In this document: in pieces, positions 1 through 12,840 of the stretch
Numbering within the stretch: position 1 is the first letter of the stretch
Layout: each line of letters begins with the position of its first letter
DNA from: Siphonodentalium dalli
Taxonomy: Eukaryota; Mollusca; Scaphopoda; Gadilida; Siphonodentaliidae
DNA: 64,000 nt
Direction: 5' to 3'
NCBI GenBank assembly: GCA_032622095.1
Contig: CP136061.1
Location: 189,912,369 to 189,976,368 of the forward strand
Translations under genes and position numbers: made by a program
Notes under the pieces: model-generated
Seen by the model: only the letters and a program-made list of their open reading frames with translations
Told to the model about the DNA's origin: nothing
The model's database searches: none

Positions 1-1012
1 CATATCAGTCACCATCTGGATAATGCTTTATTTAGTAACAAAATTATTAATTATTGTTATCTTTCATCTACATTAAATTTTGATCTTAGATCATCAAACG
101 CAGCGTTCCAAACAATCTAATAGAGCTCATTTATACATGCTATATAACTATGCGGACATCTTATTTCTGAACAGAAAGGGTGCCACTTCGGAAATGCATG
201 TTCACCATGTCACACACACAGCCAAGCAAGACACAATATCTCTTCGGCATGACTCGGATTAATCTACATTACATTTTGTTAATCAGATACATAGCGTTCC
301 AACAGACTGTAAAGACTCATGTTAATAACGGTACAGTAAATTTATACACCCTGACGTCACTTCGACCACGCCAGTTGTGCCATGTCGCACGCAAACGGCC
401 AATACACATTACCCCTCAGCGTGACTCTGGTTTTACCGTTATAATATACGAAATATTTTATTCGCTGCCTGATGATTCCACATTAAATACCCCCCCCCCC
501 CGTATTCACTATTATAAAATTCCACTTAGCTTGTGACTAGCAATGCACAATTTACAGCAACTTTATAGTGTATTTACAGACAATATATTGGCATAAAAAA
601 ATGTCTACTTTTTCGTATTACTTAGTTATGCCCCCTGATTTACACACAAAACGTTCGATAATAATTTTTGGATTAAAATTGACCATTTTAAACCCAAAAG
701 CAGACCATGTCAGATCGAGTGTCAGTAAATAAGCTATTTCTACCCGATACAGATATGATATTACTGAGAAATATTTGAAATAGAAAACAGTTATCGTAGA
801 AATTTCAATAAATTGTCTTGCGTACAAAATTAATGGAAGAGAAAGCGGGCTATTTTCTTATAGCCAAACACACAGAGTTGGCCTGCACTGAATTCGAAAA
901 TAATAAAATTACTTACTTTATTGTGAACTTTCACAGCTTTGTAAAAATAATTACAAGATACTTATCAGATACTATTTTTCTTATCTTCAGCCCCCCCCAT
1001 ATATAGTCGGAT
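1..1012. other. Non-coding, AT-rich
   Basis: No supported gene. There is a short C run at about 490. Open frames here are short and lack recognisable domains. Confidence 0.6.
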
Positions 1013-1905
1013 TCCTTATGTCGAAAAAAATGGTCGCGCGTTTTCGGAATGTTAAAAGCGATATGAGAACGGTTTAGATATCGCCAGTGTGTCTATTTTC
1101 ATAATCTACCTGTTTCCAGCTTGATATTTTAGTGGAAACAGGTTTGTGTGAGGCTTTTGTCTGTGTACCCCTCAATTTTTCCCCGTCCACCTGGTAATAA
1201 AAACATGCTATTACGCATAGAAAATTCAGTAAGTGACCTTCTTTGTTCCTGGAAATAGAAAAATAGGGAATGATCTTGCCACAAATTGCATAATTTCATA
1301 TCTTAATGTGGAATTTTATCATAAAATCATCAGATGAATTGTATTTATGACTGCATTTTCAATTTTCTTTCCAAAATATTAAGGTATTGTATATTCATAA
1401 AATCAGCTACATCACAGATAGACGAACATGAACAATATACAGGGATATCTTGATCATATGTCACAAACAAAACTCCGATACATCAATTTTTGATAAAGAT
1501 ATCGCAGAAAAGCTAACCCTACCCCCACCCTCGCTGATTTCACAAGTCAGATTCCTTTGTTGAAAAAAAAAACGGTCGCGCAATTTCGGAATGTGTAAAC
1601 ACGACATGCGAACGGTTTATTTATCAATAGCGTGTCTACTTTCAGAATCTACCTGTGACCAGTTGAAATTTTATTGGAAAAAGTGTTTTTGAACTGTTTT
1701 AAGAATTTAAAGAGCGTTTGCTTATTATACAAACATTATTCCTCATAACTAACCTTCTGGTGGACTGTGCGAGTTGAAATTAGCAAAAGTATCAAATATG
1801 GCGCTCTACTTTCAGAGTCTACCTGTTTCCAGTCTGACATGTTAGTGGAAACAAATTGTTTGGAAGGTTTTAAGAATTTAAAGAGCGTTTCCTGGTTAAT
1901 AGAAA
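1013..1905. repeat. Three diverged direct repeats
   Basis: Blocks near 1010-1145, 1550-1700 and 1800-1900 share GGTCGCGC..TTTTCGGAATG and AGAATCTACCTG followed by TTTTAGTGGAAA. Copies are degenerate, and the third is partial. Confidence 0.5.
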
Positions 1906-3711
1906 TATTAACTAACACGATTAGCCTTATCATGAATTGTGCGTGTTGAAATTATGCACATATATCAAGTATGACTCTGAAATGTATTTTTGAGAATATT
2001 GGTATCGTCAGATAAGTCTCCGCGGGTACAGTACTACAGTTGCGATCAAAATTTAACGTTGAACCATATAGATAGTTTGACAATTTACTCAAATGTTCAC
2101 AGTGATGGAACTTAATGGCTATCATATATGCATGGCTCTTACATGTAGTCTACTGTAACGATATGTGATTTAACAAATTTAACTTGCAATATATTCAGGC
2201 CACCAGCTACAGTAATTGATAAAAAAAAAATGTGGTTCACATCAATCATATACATCACAATCACGTGCTGCAGTGATAATGTCAACTATTCTACAAATGT
2301 AATGTTTATCAAGACTAAAGTTTCAGGATGTCGTTTTAAATTGATTGGTGGTGTTTTTTCATCAATTGACAAAGTTAATGTTTATTGCTAGCACGAATTA
2401 CCGCACAATACGGAGTTGTGTGGTAACAAATCTGCAAGTCATATATATGTAAGTGTCAGTCACTGTTTGTTAAAATTGTTCTGTCGCGTAGATTTTTTTA
2501 TATTTTCATGCCAAGCTATGGTGCCTATGGTCATTCTGTTTTAGTATTAAATTTGGAGAAACCCGACCAACATCAATGTAACAACTACAACAACTCATCT
2601 ATGCCAATGATATGTTTAGCCATACATGTGAATAGGGCGGTATTGTTTCAAATTTTTAAACAATGTTATCATGTCCATATGTATTGCTAAACATTGCTGG
2701 GCACAAATTGGTTGTTGTTCTATAAATCCTGGTCAGGTTTATCCAAATTGGGAGTTGAAATTATGTTGATCTGATGATAAAGAAGAAACTTTCTCCGCCC
2801 ACTCAAATTAATACATCCCCCGGGGTGCACGTTTCACATATTAAATTAACATCTTAGTCAACATAACAAATCACTCCCTCAAATCCTTTGCCACAAGAAT
2901 AAAAATAAATTGTCAGTATAAATAGGCAAGACATCTCTGGACACTTTCGAAGAGATAATTTATTTATAAGAAGACATACATATATATATATGCATTATGT
3001 GCTTGGTCTTATGTATAGTACAACACATCAAGATGCAAGTGACACAGTGCGTGGACAAAGCTTAAAAAGACTTGAATATGAATCACGATTAATGGGATAG
3101 AATAATAATGACACGTGTTGTCAATTTAACCATGTCTACTGCAAAATTAAAAATAATAAATTCTATATTTATGTGCATGTGTGAGAACTGTGGGTCTTAA
3201 TAAAAACAATGACTTTGTAGTATGGCGATAAAGTTTACTATAATTCTCTCATTTTGCGACAAGTATATGTGCCTTTACTGGACGGACAATTGTCGATATT
3301 GTGGATTGTACAGCATTGTTTATATTGTGAGGAGAGGGTTTTATATATCTTATGCTGACATGATAATGGTGCGACAAGATCACGAAGAGAAGGACGTCGT
3401 GCGTGGTGGTTTCGTGCATATCACTTGTGGATACTAGCAAAGTGTCGAAGAACATAGTTGAGGGGAACTTTCCATCATCCTTTATAATGTATCATGACTC
3501 CATCTGTTGTGAACAAACCATCGACTTGGGCTAAATGGATCGTTCTCCCACACGAATATACTTGGTCTTTGAACTGTGACTTCCCATGGCGATCAACACT
3601 CTGGGCCGTGGTATTTCCCCGTAGTGTCTATAGTCGGATGATAATGGTTCAAATGGTGACATGTGCAGATATGAAACTGAACAGGTTAATTGTTGCCCCA
3701 TGAGCCATTGA
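1906..3711. other. Non-coding
   Basis: No gene that I can support. A short TA-rich microsatellite lies near 2980. Frames up to 71 codons have no domain features. Confidence 0.55.
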
Positions 3712-3777
3712 TCATTATAAGATTGAGAAACTTAGCCTAGGCAACTACCGGGAATTCAATGGTAATTGCAATTATAG
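3712..3777 (+). repeat. Left flank copy of a split sequence
   Basis: GATCATTATAAGATTG and the terminal AATTGCAATTATAG recur, diverged, at 6791-6882. The tandem-core element 3781-6520 lies between the two copies. Confidence 0.4.
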
Positions 3778-3780
3778 CTT

Positions 3781-6520
3781 ACTAGCAGGGTTACCCGGCG
3801 TTGCCCAGGTTAATGTATGTTGTGGATATTTGTTGGGAATAGAGAATGCTCTTGCTTAATTGTCATTCTGTTTATCACGATTAATCCGTTCCACCAATAA
3901 TGAAGTATTTATTTATTTACAACTGCGTATACATTAGACGTTATAATATGATACATGAACATCATAAACACATTAGTTCGATAAAAGATTATAATTGGGT
4001 TTTACATATTGAGATGTATCAATCAATCTAGTGGGTTGGACTAAGATCTCGAGGACACCTGGCTATCATATATCCATGAAGATACAGATGTTTCAAAGAA
4101 ATTTCCAGGTGCTCCTCTGTTCATGGTGCTATATATATTGGCTAAATATTCTTAGTTTAAACGAAATGTTGCTGCGCACATATATCAGCTACATGTGCCA
4201 GGCACAGTGCGAGATTTTGAGTTGTTTATGTCAGTCGATGAGTCTGTTCTAAAACCCTTGTCAGATGTCAGTATTGGTAGGATCCCGAAAAGTCTAGTGC
4301 TACTAACTGCATTTTCTTGTATATCAGAAGAAACTATATTTGACTGCACACTGTGACCACTATTTTTGAACAGGCCTTCCATATCTCTTGACAAATTGTA
4401 ACGTTTTGTGGAAAGTGTATTGAATGGAACAGACTAAATTTTTTTATTATATATATGCAATCCTCTGACGGTTCGAGGTCTCTCAGTTTGCACGAATATA
4501 TGTATCTCTTCAATAGTATGATAAATATACGTTTAATGCTTCTTCTAGTTATCTCTTTTTGCTAGCTCATTGTGTGAATGCCTTGATTGCCATTCCCATA
4601 TTAATATGACTGTTAAGAAGATATAATTGTTCAAGTGACTTATGTGGGTCACCATATGTCGGGATTGTGAAATGTGAACGCCGAACTACTTAAAATGATA
4701 TGGAGATGGCCTGGTGACTGTATATAACTCATATGTGGATATCGGCGAATATCAATGATAGTGCATATCCGCTCGCCATCCGTGACGCAAACGACACCAA
4801 ATGTGATTTAATTCATGGTATATCATTAGAGAAAAACGTGTATGAATTTGGTGGAATTTGGTTTATTAAATCAATTGTTGATGCAACGCTGACTCGAACA
4901 ACGCCATATTGCGAAGGTGATTATGTATTCGTTTGGTGGAAATCAGCGACAAAACTATTTCACCATATTTTTTTAATTTCCCCTCCCACCAACAGCGTCA
5001 TTTTAGAAAATGTTAACCCGCACCATTATCTTCCTTGTAAAAGGTTACCCCTCTTAGAACGCCTTGGTGCCATCTCGATTGTACCGCGTGAAGTTATATA
5101 TAGAACGCACACAGACAGACAAAAAGACAGACAGACAGCACGATTTTATTTCTTGTATCATTTGAGAAGAACGTGTCTGAATTTGATGGTAATTGGTACT
5201 AAAAATATTTTGTATCAGTTTTGGTGACCCTCCCGTCCCTATTTCGGACTCAAGCTGCACACACTAAGACTCATTAGAGATTAGAGATGCATATATATGA
5301 AATTGGTGAAAATTGGCGAGTATACAAATTCGTATCAAATTTAAGGTCCCCATATCTCTCACCCATAGGGCACCAATTTTGTGTATCTAAACCACACGAT
5401 AAGATTCCTCGTATCACGGAGAAGAATATGTATCAATCTGGTGGAAATCGGCACTAAACATATAGATATAATTTGTTGTGCCCCTCTCATCTCTATACAC
5501 CACTGACTCGAATGGCCCCACTTGTGACTTCCTTAAACCACACGATTACACTCCTCATATCATGGAGATGATTGTTTATAAGTTTGGTAATAATCGGCGA
5601 CTAAACAATTTTTTTTATCAAATTTGGTGCCAATCCCTCCCCTCTCCATCTCTCACCCAAGCAGCACCACTATGGCGTCTTTAAATCACGATTAGATTCC
5701 TCGTATCATGGATAAGAACGTGTATCAATTTGGTGGAAATTGGCGCTAAAAAAATTGTGCATCAATTTTGGTGCCCCTGTCCCTTTCAATGCAACCCTGA
5801 CTCGAATGAGGCCACATTTGACAGATAAAAGTCACACCATCAGACTCCTCATACTATGGGGATGATTTTGTATAAGTGTGGTGGCAATCGGGGACTTATT
5901 ATCAAATTTAGTGCCCACCCCTCCCAATCTCTCATCCAAAAACAACAATTTGGCGTTGTTAAATCGCACAATTAGATTCCTTATATCATGAAGAAGAATA
6001 TATATCAATTTGGTGGAAATCGGCGCTAAAATTAGTTTTATCAATTTTGGTGCCCCTCTCCCCTTCCGTTCATCCCTGACTCAAACGACGCCACTTTTGA
6101 CATATTTAAACCACACCGTTGGATTCTTCATATCATGAGAATGATTATATGTAAGTTTCGTGGCAATCGGCGACAGAAAAAAAATCTGCCCCCCCCCCCT
6201 TCCGGGCACCCCTGACGCGAACGATGCGACTTTTGCCATATTTAAACCACGACATTAGATTCCTCATATTATGGGGATGATTATATATAAGTTTGGTGGC
6301 AATCGGCGACATTTTTTTTCCCGGCCCCTCCCCTTTTCTGTCCCTGACAACAACGGCGTCACTTTAGAAAATTCTAACCCCGACCATTATCTTTCTCGTA
6401 AAAAGCTACTCCTAGTAGACCCCTTTTGCATCATTTAGATGGTCCCCTGTGAATTTCTATAGAACACAGACAGACAGACAGACAGACATTCGCAAATATA
6501 GATATAAGATAGATAGATAG
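3781..6520 (+). repeat. Tandem-core element with ACTAGCAGGGTTACCCGG end
   Basis: It starts ACTAGCAGGGTTACCCGGCG. From about 4730 it consists of degenerate units of roughly 170-190 bases with recurrent TTTGGTGG(A/C)AATCGGCG and ATTAGATTCCTCATATCATG. It ends in (CAGA)n near 6470-6487 and (GATA)n near 6505-6520. The 164-codon frame at 4733-5227 is a by-product of the repeat. The same end motif occurs reversed at 29781. Confidence 0.6.
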
Positions 6521-6790
6521 CGTCGTAATTCAACGCCAGTGTTTGCGTTTCCGATGCAGTTAATACCCAAATGTGAAATTTGATATATACCTCACCATCG
6601 GATAGAACCAAATGTCATATTTAAGGTTAGCAATGGTTGCTAATCAAATACCACAATCGTGTACTAATCATTCATTGGTATTTTTGCCTTAATTTAATAT
6701 TAGTCAGTGTCTAATGACATGGTGCTGGTTTTGTTCAAAGTTAGGCACATGCATGTCTAAAACTGTGCAGGCATGATTGTTCTGCATAGG

Positions 6791-6882
6791 CCACTGATCA
6801 TTATACGATTGGGAGACTTTGCCACCCGATAGCTCCTTAGTAACGGTTACTAAGCACCTACTCGGAATTTGCAATTATAGTT
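6791..6882 (+). repeat. Right flank copy of the split sequence
   Basis: It resembles 3712-3777 (GATCATTATACGATTG ... AATTGCAATTATAG), with a short insert containing TAACGGTTAC. Confidence 0.4.
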
Positions 6883-7535
6883 GATATCTGTTTTACTCAT
6901 TAAGCTCTACTTTAGTGGAAATTTGAATTTACTTGATTGTCACAGCTATACATGAAGCGTGAAGATTAATTGTGGTTAGAATATTGATGGTGAATATTCG
7001 GTTTCAGTCGCATTAACTGGCATGAGAAGTGTGAAAGCAAAGCCTATACTGCTATGGTAAAGATCTCAGCTGCACATAAATGTCCATTTGTCAATAGCAC
7101 AAATCCCCCCAGTGTATGTGGGATAGACTCCGATTACAGCGTTGGAGTTAATTACTATGAACAACTAACATCTACCGGTATACCTGTGTGTTTGTGACAC
7201 TTCATCCCGTTATGATCAACGATGTGGCTTAAAAAAAACTAGTCAGTGGACAACAAGACAGACAAGTATCAGATAAAACAATAATTCAATGTGTAATCAC
7301 ATCGTGAAACTTCAGTCTTGTTGGGAATATTTTCGTTTGACTCAACATAATGCATATTATCGAAATTACAAAACCACTCGACACTTACTTTTGCCAATTA
7401 CTGTATATTGAAGCATAACTGTATCATATATTGCATCTATTAAATCACGGATAGTTAAAATTGGTCAAACACAGTGTTAATCTTCATATATAGTTGCACA
7501 CGATCGCCAATAAGTGATATTACAATCAACGTTTG
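6883..7535. other. Non-coding
   Basis: No gene, RNA or repeat that I can support. Confidence 0.5.
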
Positions 7536-7544
7536 AGCATAACA

Positions 7545-7800
7545 CGAAATTCGCCATAGGGTTCAGTGTTAAATTTTGATCGCAACTGTAGCCAGCAAGA
7601 ATCATTTGATCACATCCAATCTTTTTAAAACTACGTTCGTGTTTCATACTTAGTATTTTTTTTTTTAGGAATACCAGTACGAGTACATCATCATACGCAA
7701 AATGGCGCCATTTATCCAAAATACTAGAATCCCCATAGGGCTCAGTGTTAAATTTTGATCGCAACTGTAGCCAGCAAGAATGAACTGATCACATCAAAAT
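7545..7800. repeat. Two direct copies of a 65-base block
   Basis: The block CATAGGG(T/C)TCAGTGTTAA through TGATCACATC occurs at about 7554-7617 and 7735-7797, 182 bases apart, nearly identical. Confidence 0.6.
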
Positions 7801-8514
7801 TTTCAAAAATACATGTAAGGGTCATAGTTAGTAGTTTTGAGAACTTTCAAATCGCACCGATCACCATGCGCCAGATGGCACCATCTATCGGTTTCTGTAA
7901 ATACGAAACGCTCTCTAAATTATGTTGACCCCGATTTAGGCCGACCCGCCAAAATTCAAGATTGGAAACAACTCAATCCTGAAAACACACCTACTAGGCA
8001 TACAGAATCCATTTTCAGATCGCTTTTAACAAACCAAAAATGCAAAATGACACAAGGAATCCGATTAATACAACCCTTCGAAATCAGAAGAGGTCAGTTT
8101 TGCTATCTCAAACTCGAACGAGTAAATCCACGTCGATGTGTTTTTCTCATTAGGAAAAAATAGTCCTGACATTCTACGAGTATTATGGTCGTGATTTAAG
8201 AAGCCAGTCTGTAGGTCTGTGGGGTAATCTAGTTTTCATTTGCCTTTTTATTGTAGCACATTTTTGGCCAGAACATAAGTTGTTTTCAAAGCACGTGTCT
8301 TGTTATCTTGTGACGAAATTATCCCGCAATCACAGCTAGTGTAACCATCCAACTCGATCATGTTAGAATCGACCAAAAATTTGACTACTTTGGACACAAA
8401 AATTATACTGTGTCACGCACATACAGTTAGAGCGGATGATGCTTTCAGAACTGGGAGTGTGGTGTTATGTGAGGCCCTTTTCTCATTTCTCATTTATATG
8501 TGTCTATCAATTTA
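7801..8514. other. Non-coding
   Basis: A 108-codon frame (7837-8163) is present but has no domain, repeat or splice support. I see nothing else. Confidence 0.5.
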
Positions 8515-8554
8515 TTTGCGTTTAAGCGCATATCATTTGCGCTTAAGCGCAAAT
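8515..8554. repeat. Two GCGCTTAAGCGC-type palindromes
   Basis: 8535-8554 is the perfect 20-base palindrome ATTTGCGCTTAAGCGCAAAT. 8515-8530 is a diverged copy. They lie just outside the tandem duplication. Confidence 0.8.
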
Positions 8555-8619
8555 ACCTTACTTCCCTCTGATTGTGAATGATTGAGTCCATCTCATAGTA
8601 TATTATCATGGGACCATAG

Positions 8620-10613
8620 TAGTGGAAAAAATCCCTATTTTCATATTATCAGCATCCCTGTCACCAAGAATTTGTGTCTCCATCCCCGAGATCTAGTATA
8701 TTTTATAAAAGAGACATATCTATACCATTTCCATGGTCATAAAAGGGATCTTGGGGTTACTGGGGGGGGGGATTGCTTCCCTCATGTGGTGAGCCTATAT
8801 AGACTTTAGTGATGTGTTTAGGCCTGTGCCATTTAAAATTAATTCAGGGGGGGGGGGGGTCAATGCATATTAATTTTTATTTGTGCTTAAGCGCAAATGA
8901 TTTACGCTTAAGTGTAAATATTTGCGCTTAAGCGCAAATGTTAGAGGTTACTTGCGCTTAAGCGCAAATATGCAAAGGGCTTCCCATATGGTGTGGCCCT
9001 TTGGAGCAATGGCTCGTTTACAGTATAACCACCAACTAACCGCTTTAGTATACGTTAAACGTAACCCAAAATATATTTTGAATAGGTCTACAGTATATTT
9101 TCAAAGAGTGGAACCTATCGATTCAGTCGCACACTCACACGACAAGACATGTGAGTTTAGACGATATGTCTTGTTTTAAACAAGTTGTTTATCCTATGGC
9201 GATATTGTCTTATTGTAGCATGACCACACGCTGTGGTTGGGGGGGGGGGGGGGGGCTACTTCTCGATTTGGTGCTACACTAAGTTTATTTACGTGTTCTA
9301 CTGATAGAAGTTTCCGAATCATTGCATTCTTGCTCATTTTCGCGACCATATACTTTTTCTACAACGTATTTCCTCACATCATTCAAAACCAAGCGACATT
9401 GGACGCGCAAGAGAATACTAGTAATATTTGTCTAAAAATCTGGTCGGTTTAACGATAGCATTTCAAATGTGATTGGGGAAATAACTCGGTATTTGTTAAT
9501 TGCATGCATGGTCAAGGAAAATTCTTCAAATCCACATGCAGCATTTGCCAAAATTAATACTGATAGACACCCGATAGATAAACATTGAAAACAAGTCGCC
9601 CATGATATCCACTATATACATAGGGAACGCGAATAAAGAATGGTAAATTTAATATAGCTCGTTTTTTTTTTTAGAAAACATGCACATGTACCACCAAACT
9701 CGTGTTCAAACAATCACTGATTTAAAAAAAAGATATATTATAGGGCACATATTACCTAACTGTAGTTATCTTTTCACAATCATAACACATTTTGTCATAA
9801 AAAGATCACGCCATGCAAAACATCACTGAGCACAGAAGTTCCTTCCGGACGTTGTTTTCTATTTGTGTGCGCGTAAATATGACGTACCTCTTCCCTGAAC
9901 TGTTTGTTTTCTGTATTGATTCAGAGGTATCAAATCATAATTTTGAGCCAGAGGGATAAACAATTTAATTTCTGTCACTATTGGGGAAATATTTAGGAAT
10001 GTCGTTGAGAAAAAACATGGCCGCCAGCAGCCATTTTGAATTTCACAATTGAATCCATCTATACATGCACCATGCAGTTCACATTTATTGGAGAAATGTT
10101 TTGAAAATTTACAGTCATTTTGAGGATCACCTATACATGGTAGGGTTTTCCGATTTCGGTAAAAAAAAAACAACATGACCACCGGCAGCAATCTTGGATT
10201 TTCGATGACCGTTCTTTGGCACGCCCAATATATACAACAAATGTTTTTCATCCGATTCATCTCAAACTACAAATGAATCTTTGGGATGACCTCTCAGTAG
10301 TTTCATCGTCAAGTAATTCCCTTCATTGGTTACTTCAACGTTCTTCCCATTTACTGCAATGCATAACACTTTCCAAATTATTCCCTCTCCAAGTTGAGCT
10401 ATATATACAGTGTCATTGACATTTTAATTTGTTTTACTATTTTATAACCAATCTCAACTTCTCGGATTATCGTTCTTGGCACAAATTTGAACAGAAAATC
10501 ACCAAACACCAGGCGTTTCGCCCGTGTGTCAAGGAATGCTGATGCAAATATACGCCTTCAATTGGGTTTCATATAGTTTGTTGTTGTTTTTCGTTCGTTA
10601 TGCATTTCGCTCG
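8620..10613. repeat. 2-kb tandem duplication, copy 1
   Basis: It begins TAGTGGAAAAAATCCC and ends TGCATTTCGCTCG; the next base starts copy 2. The copies differ by a few substitutions, homopolymer lengths and a 14-base stretch near 9176-9190 present only here. It contains palindromes (8880-8970), G runs and mirrored short frames (for example 133 codons on the minus strand) with no recognisable domain. Confidence 0.92.
8880..8970. repeat. Array of four GCGCTTAAGCGC palindromes (copy 1)
   Basis: Palindromes at 8880-8898, 8901-8919, 8920-8939 and 8951-8970 are variants of TTTGCGCTTAAGCGCAAA. The second is TTTACGCTTAAGTGTAAA, with a paired G-to-A and C-to-T change that keeps the outer stem. Confidence 0.85.
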
Positions 10614-12594
10614 TAGTGGAAAAAATCCCTATTTTCATATTATCAGCATCCCTGTCACCAAGAATTTGTGTCTCCATCCCCGAGATCTAGTATATTTTAT
10701 AAAAGAGACATATCTATACCATTTCCATGGTCATAAAAGGGATCTTGGGGTTACTGGGGGGGGGGGGGTTGCTTCCCTCATGTGGTGAGCCTATATAGAC
10801 TTTAGTGATGTGTTTAGGCCTGTGCCATTTAAAATTAATTCAGGGGGGGGGGTCAATGCATATTAATTTTTATTTGTGCTTAAGCGCAAATGATTTACGC
10901 TTAAGTGTAAATATTTGCGCTTAAGCGCAAATGTTAGAGGTTACTTGCGCTTAAGCGCAAATATGCAAAGGGCCTCCCATATGGTGTGGCCCTTTGGAGC
11001 AATGGCTCGTTTACAGTATAACCACCAACTAACCGCTTTAGTATACGTTAAACGTGACCCAAAATATATTTTGAATAGGTCTACAGTATATTTTCAAAGA
11101 GTGGAACCTATCGATTCAGTCGCACACTCACACGACAAGACATGTGAGTTTAGACGATATGTCTTGTTTATCCTATGGCGATATTGTCTTATTGTAGCAT
11201 GACCACACGCTGTGGTTGGGGGGGGGGGGGGGGCTACTTCTCGATTTGGTGCTACACTAAGTTTATTTACGTGTTCTACTGATAGAAGTTTCCGAATCAT
11301 TGCATTCTTGCTCATTTTCGCGACCATATACTTTTTCTACAACGTATTTCCTCACATCATTCAAAACCAAGCGACATTGGACGCGCAAGAGAATACTAGT
11401 AATATTTGTCTCAAAATCTGGTCGGTTTAACGATAGCATTTCAAATGTGATTGGGGAAATAACTCGGTATTTGTTAATTGCATGCATGGTCAAGGAAAAT
11501 TCTTCAAATCCACATGCAGCATTTGCCAAAATTAATACTGATAGACACCCGATAGATAAACTTTGAAAACAAGTCGCCCATGATATCCACTATATACATA
11601 GGGAATGCGAATAAAGAATGGTAAATTTAATAAAGCTCGTTTTTTTTTTTTTTAGAAAACATGCACATGTACCACCAAACTCGTGTTCAAACAATCACTG
11701 ATTTAAAAAAAAGATATATTATAGGGCACATATTACCTAACTGTAGTTATCTTTTCACAATCATAACACATTTTGTCATAAAAAGATCACGCCATGCAAA
11801 ACATCACTGAGCACAGAAGTTCCTTCCGGACGTTGTTTTCTATTTGTGTGCGCGTAAATATGACGTACCTCTTCCCTGAACTGTTTGTTTTCTGTATTGA
11901 TTCAGAGGTATCAAATCATAATTTTGAGCCAGAGGGATAAACAATTTAATTTCTGTCACTATTGGGGAAATATTTAGGAATGTCGTTGAGAAAAAACATG
12001 GCCGCCAGCAGCCATTTTGAATTTCACAATTGAATCCATCTATACATGCACCATGCAGTCCACATTTATTGGAGAAATGTTTTGAAAATTTACAGTCATT
12101 TTGAGGATCACCTATACATGGTAGGGTTTTCCGATTTCGGTTAAAAAAAAACAACATGACCACCGGCAGCAATCTTGGATTTTCGATGACCGTTCTTTGG
12201 CACGCCCAATATATACAACAAATGTTTTTCATCCGATTCATCTCAAACTACAAATGAATCTTTGGGATGACCTCTCAGTAGTTTCATCGTCAAGTAATTC
12301 CCTTCATTGGTTACTTCAACGTTCTTCCCATTTACTGCAATGCATAACACTTTCCAAATTATTCCCTCTCCAAGTTGAGCTATATATACAGTGTCATTGA
12401 CATTTTAATTTGTTTTACTATTTTATAACCAATCTCAACTTCTCGGATTATCGTTCTTGGCACAAATTTGAACAGAAAATCACCAAACACCAGGCGTTTC
12501 GCCCGTGTGTCAAGGAATGCTGATGCAAATATACGCCTTCAATTGGGTTTCATATAGTTTGTTGTTGTTTTTCGTTCGTTATGCATTTCGCTCG
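10614..12594. repeat. 2-kb tandem duplication, copy 2
   Basis: Direct repeat of 8620-10613, nearly identical along its length, ending TTCGCTCG before unique sequence. High identity implies a recent event or a collapsed or expanded assembly. Confidence 0.92.
10874..10964. repeat. Array of four GCGCTTAAGCGC palindromes (copy 2)
   Basis: The same four palindromes as in copy 1, carried in the second unit of the duplication, including the compensated variant. Confidence 0.85.
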
Positions 12595-12840
12595 TATGTT
12601 TGGGAATAGTGATGCAAATATATACGCCTTCAAATGAGTTTGAAAAGCATTTCGGATAATTCTGACACCACTGCCGTGCGATCTGAAGAATGAATAACTT
12701 TTCCGGAATTTTTATGACATCATCAGATTAATCGCATCCGACCCAATCTGGCACCATATATTCGTGCTATAGTTTCAGTCTATCGGACGTGATAATAGAC
12801 CTGAATACGTATATGTCAATGCAGGTGGCTGTGTTACGCC
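12595..12840. other. Non-coding spacer
   Basis: Sequence between the tandem duplication and the foldback-like element; no gene seen. Confidence 0.5.

Noticed and set aside
4733-5227. 164-codon plus-strand frame as a gene
   Set aside because: It lies in degenerate tandem repeats and its product has no domain features.
7837-8163. 108-codon plus-strand frame
   Set aside because: No recognisable domain or neighbouring exon; AT-rich DNA gives such frames by chance.
9859-12241. Paired 133-codon minus-strand frames in the tandem duplication as a duplicated gene
   Set aside because: Their conservation only reflects the near-identical 2-kb units; no domain, start context or splice support.
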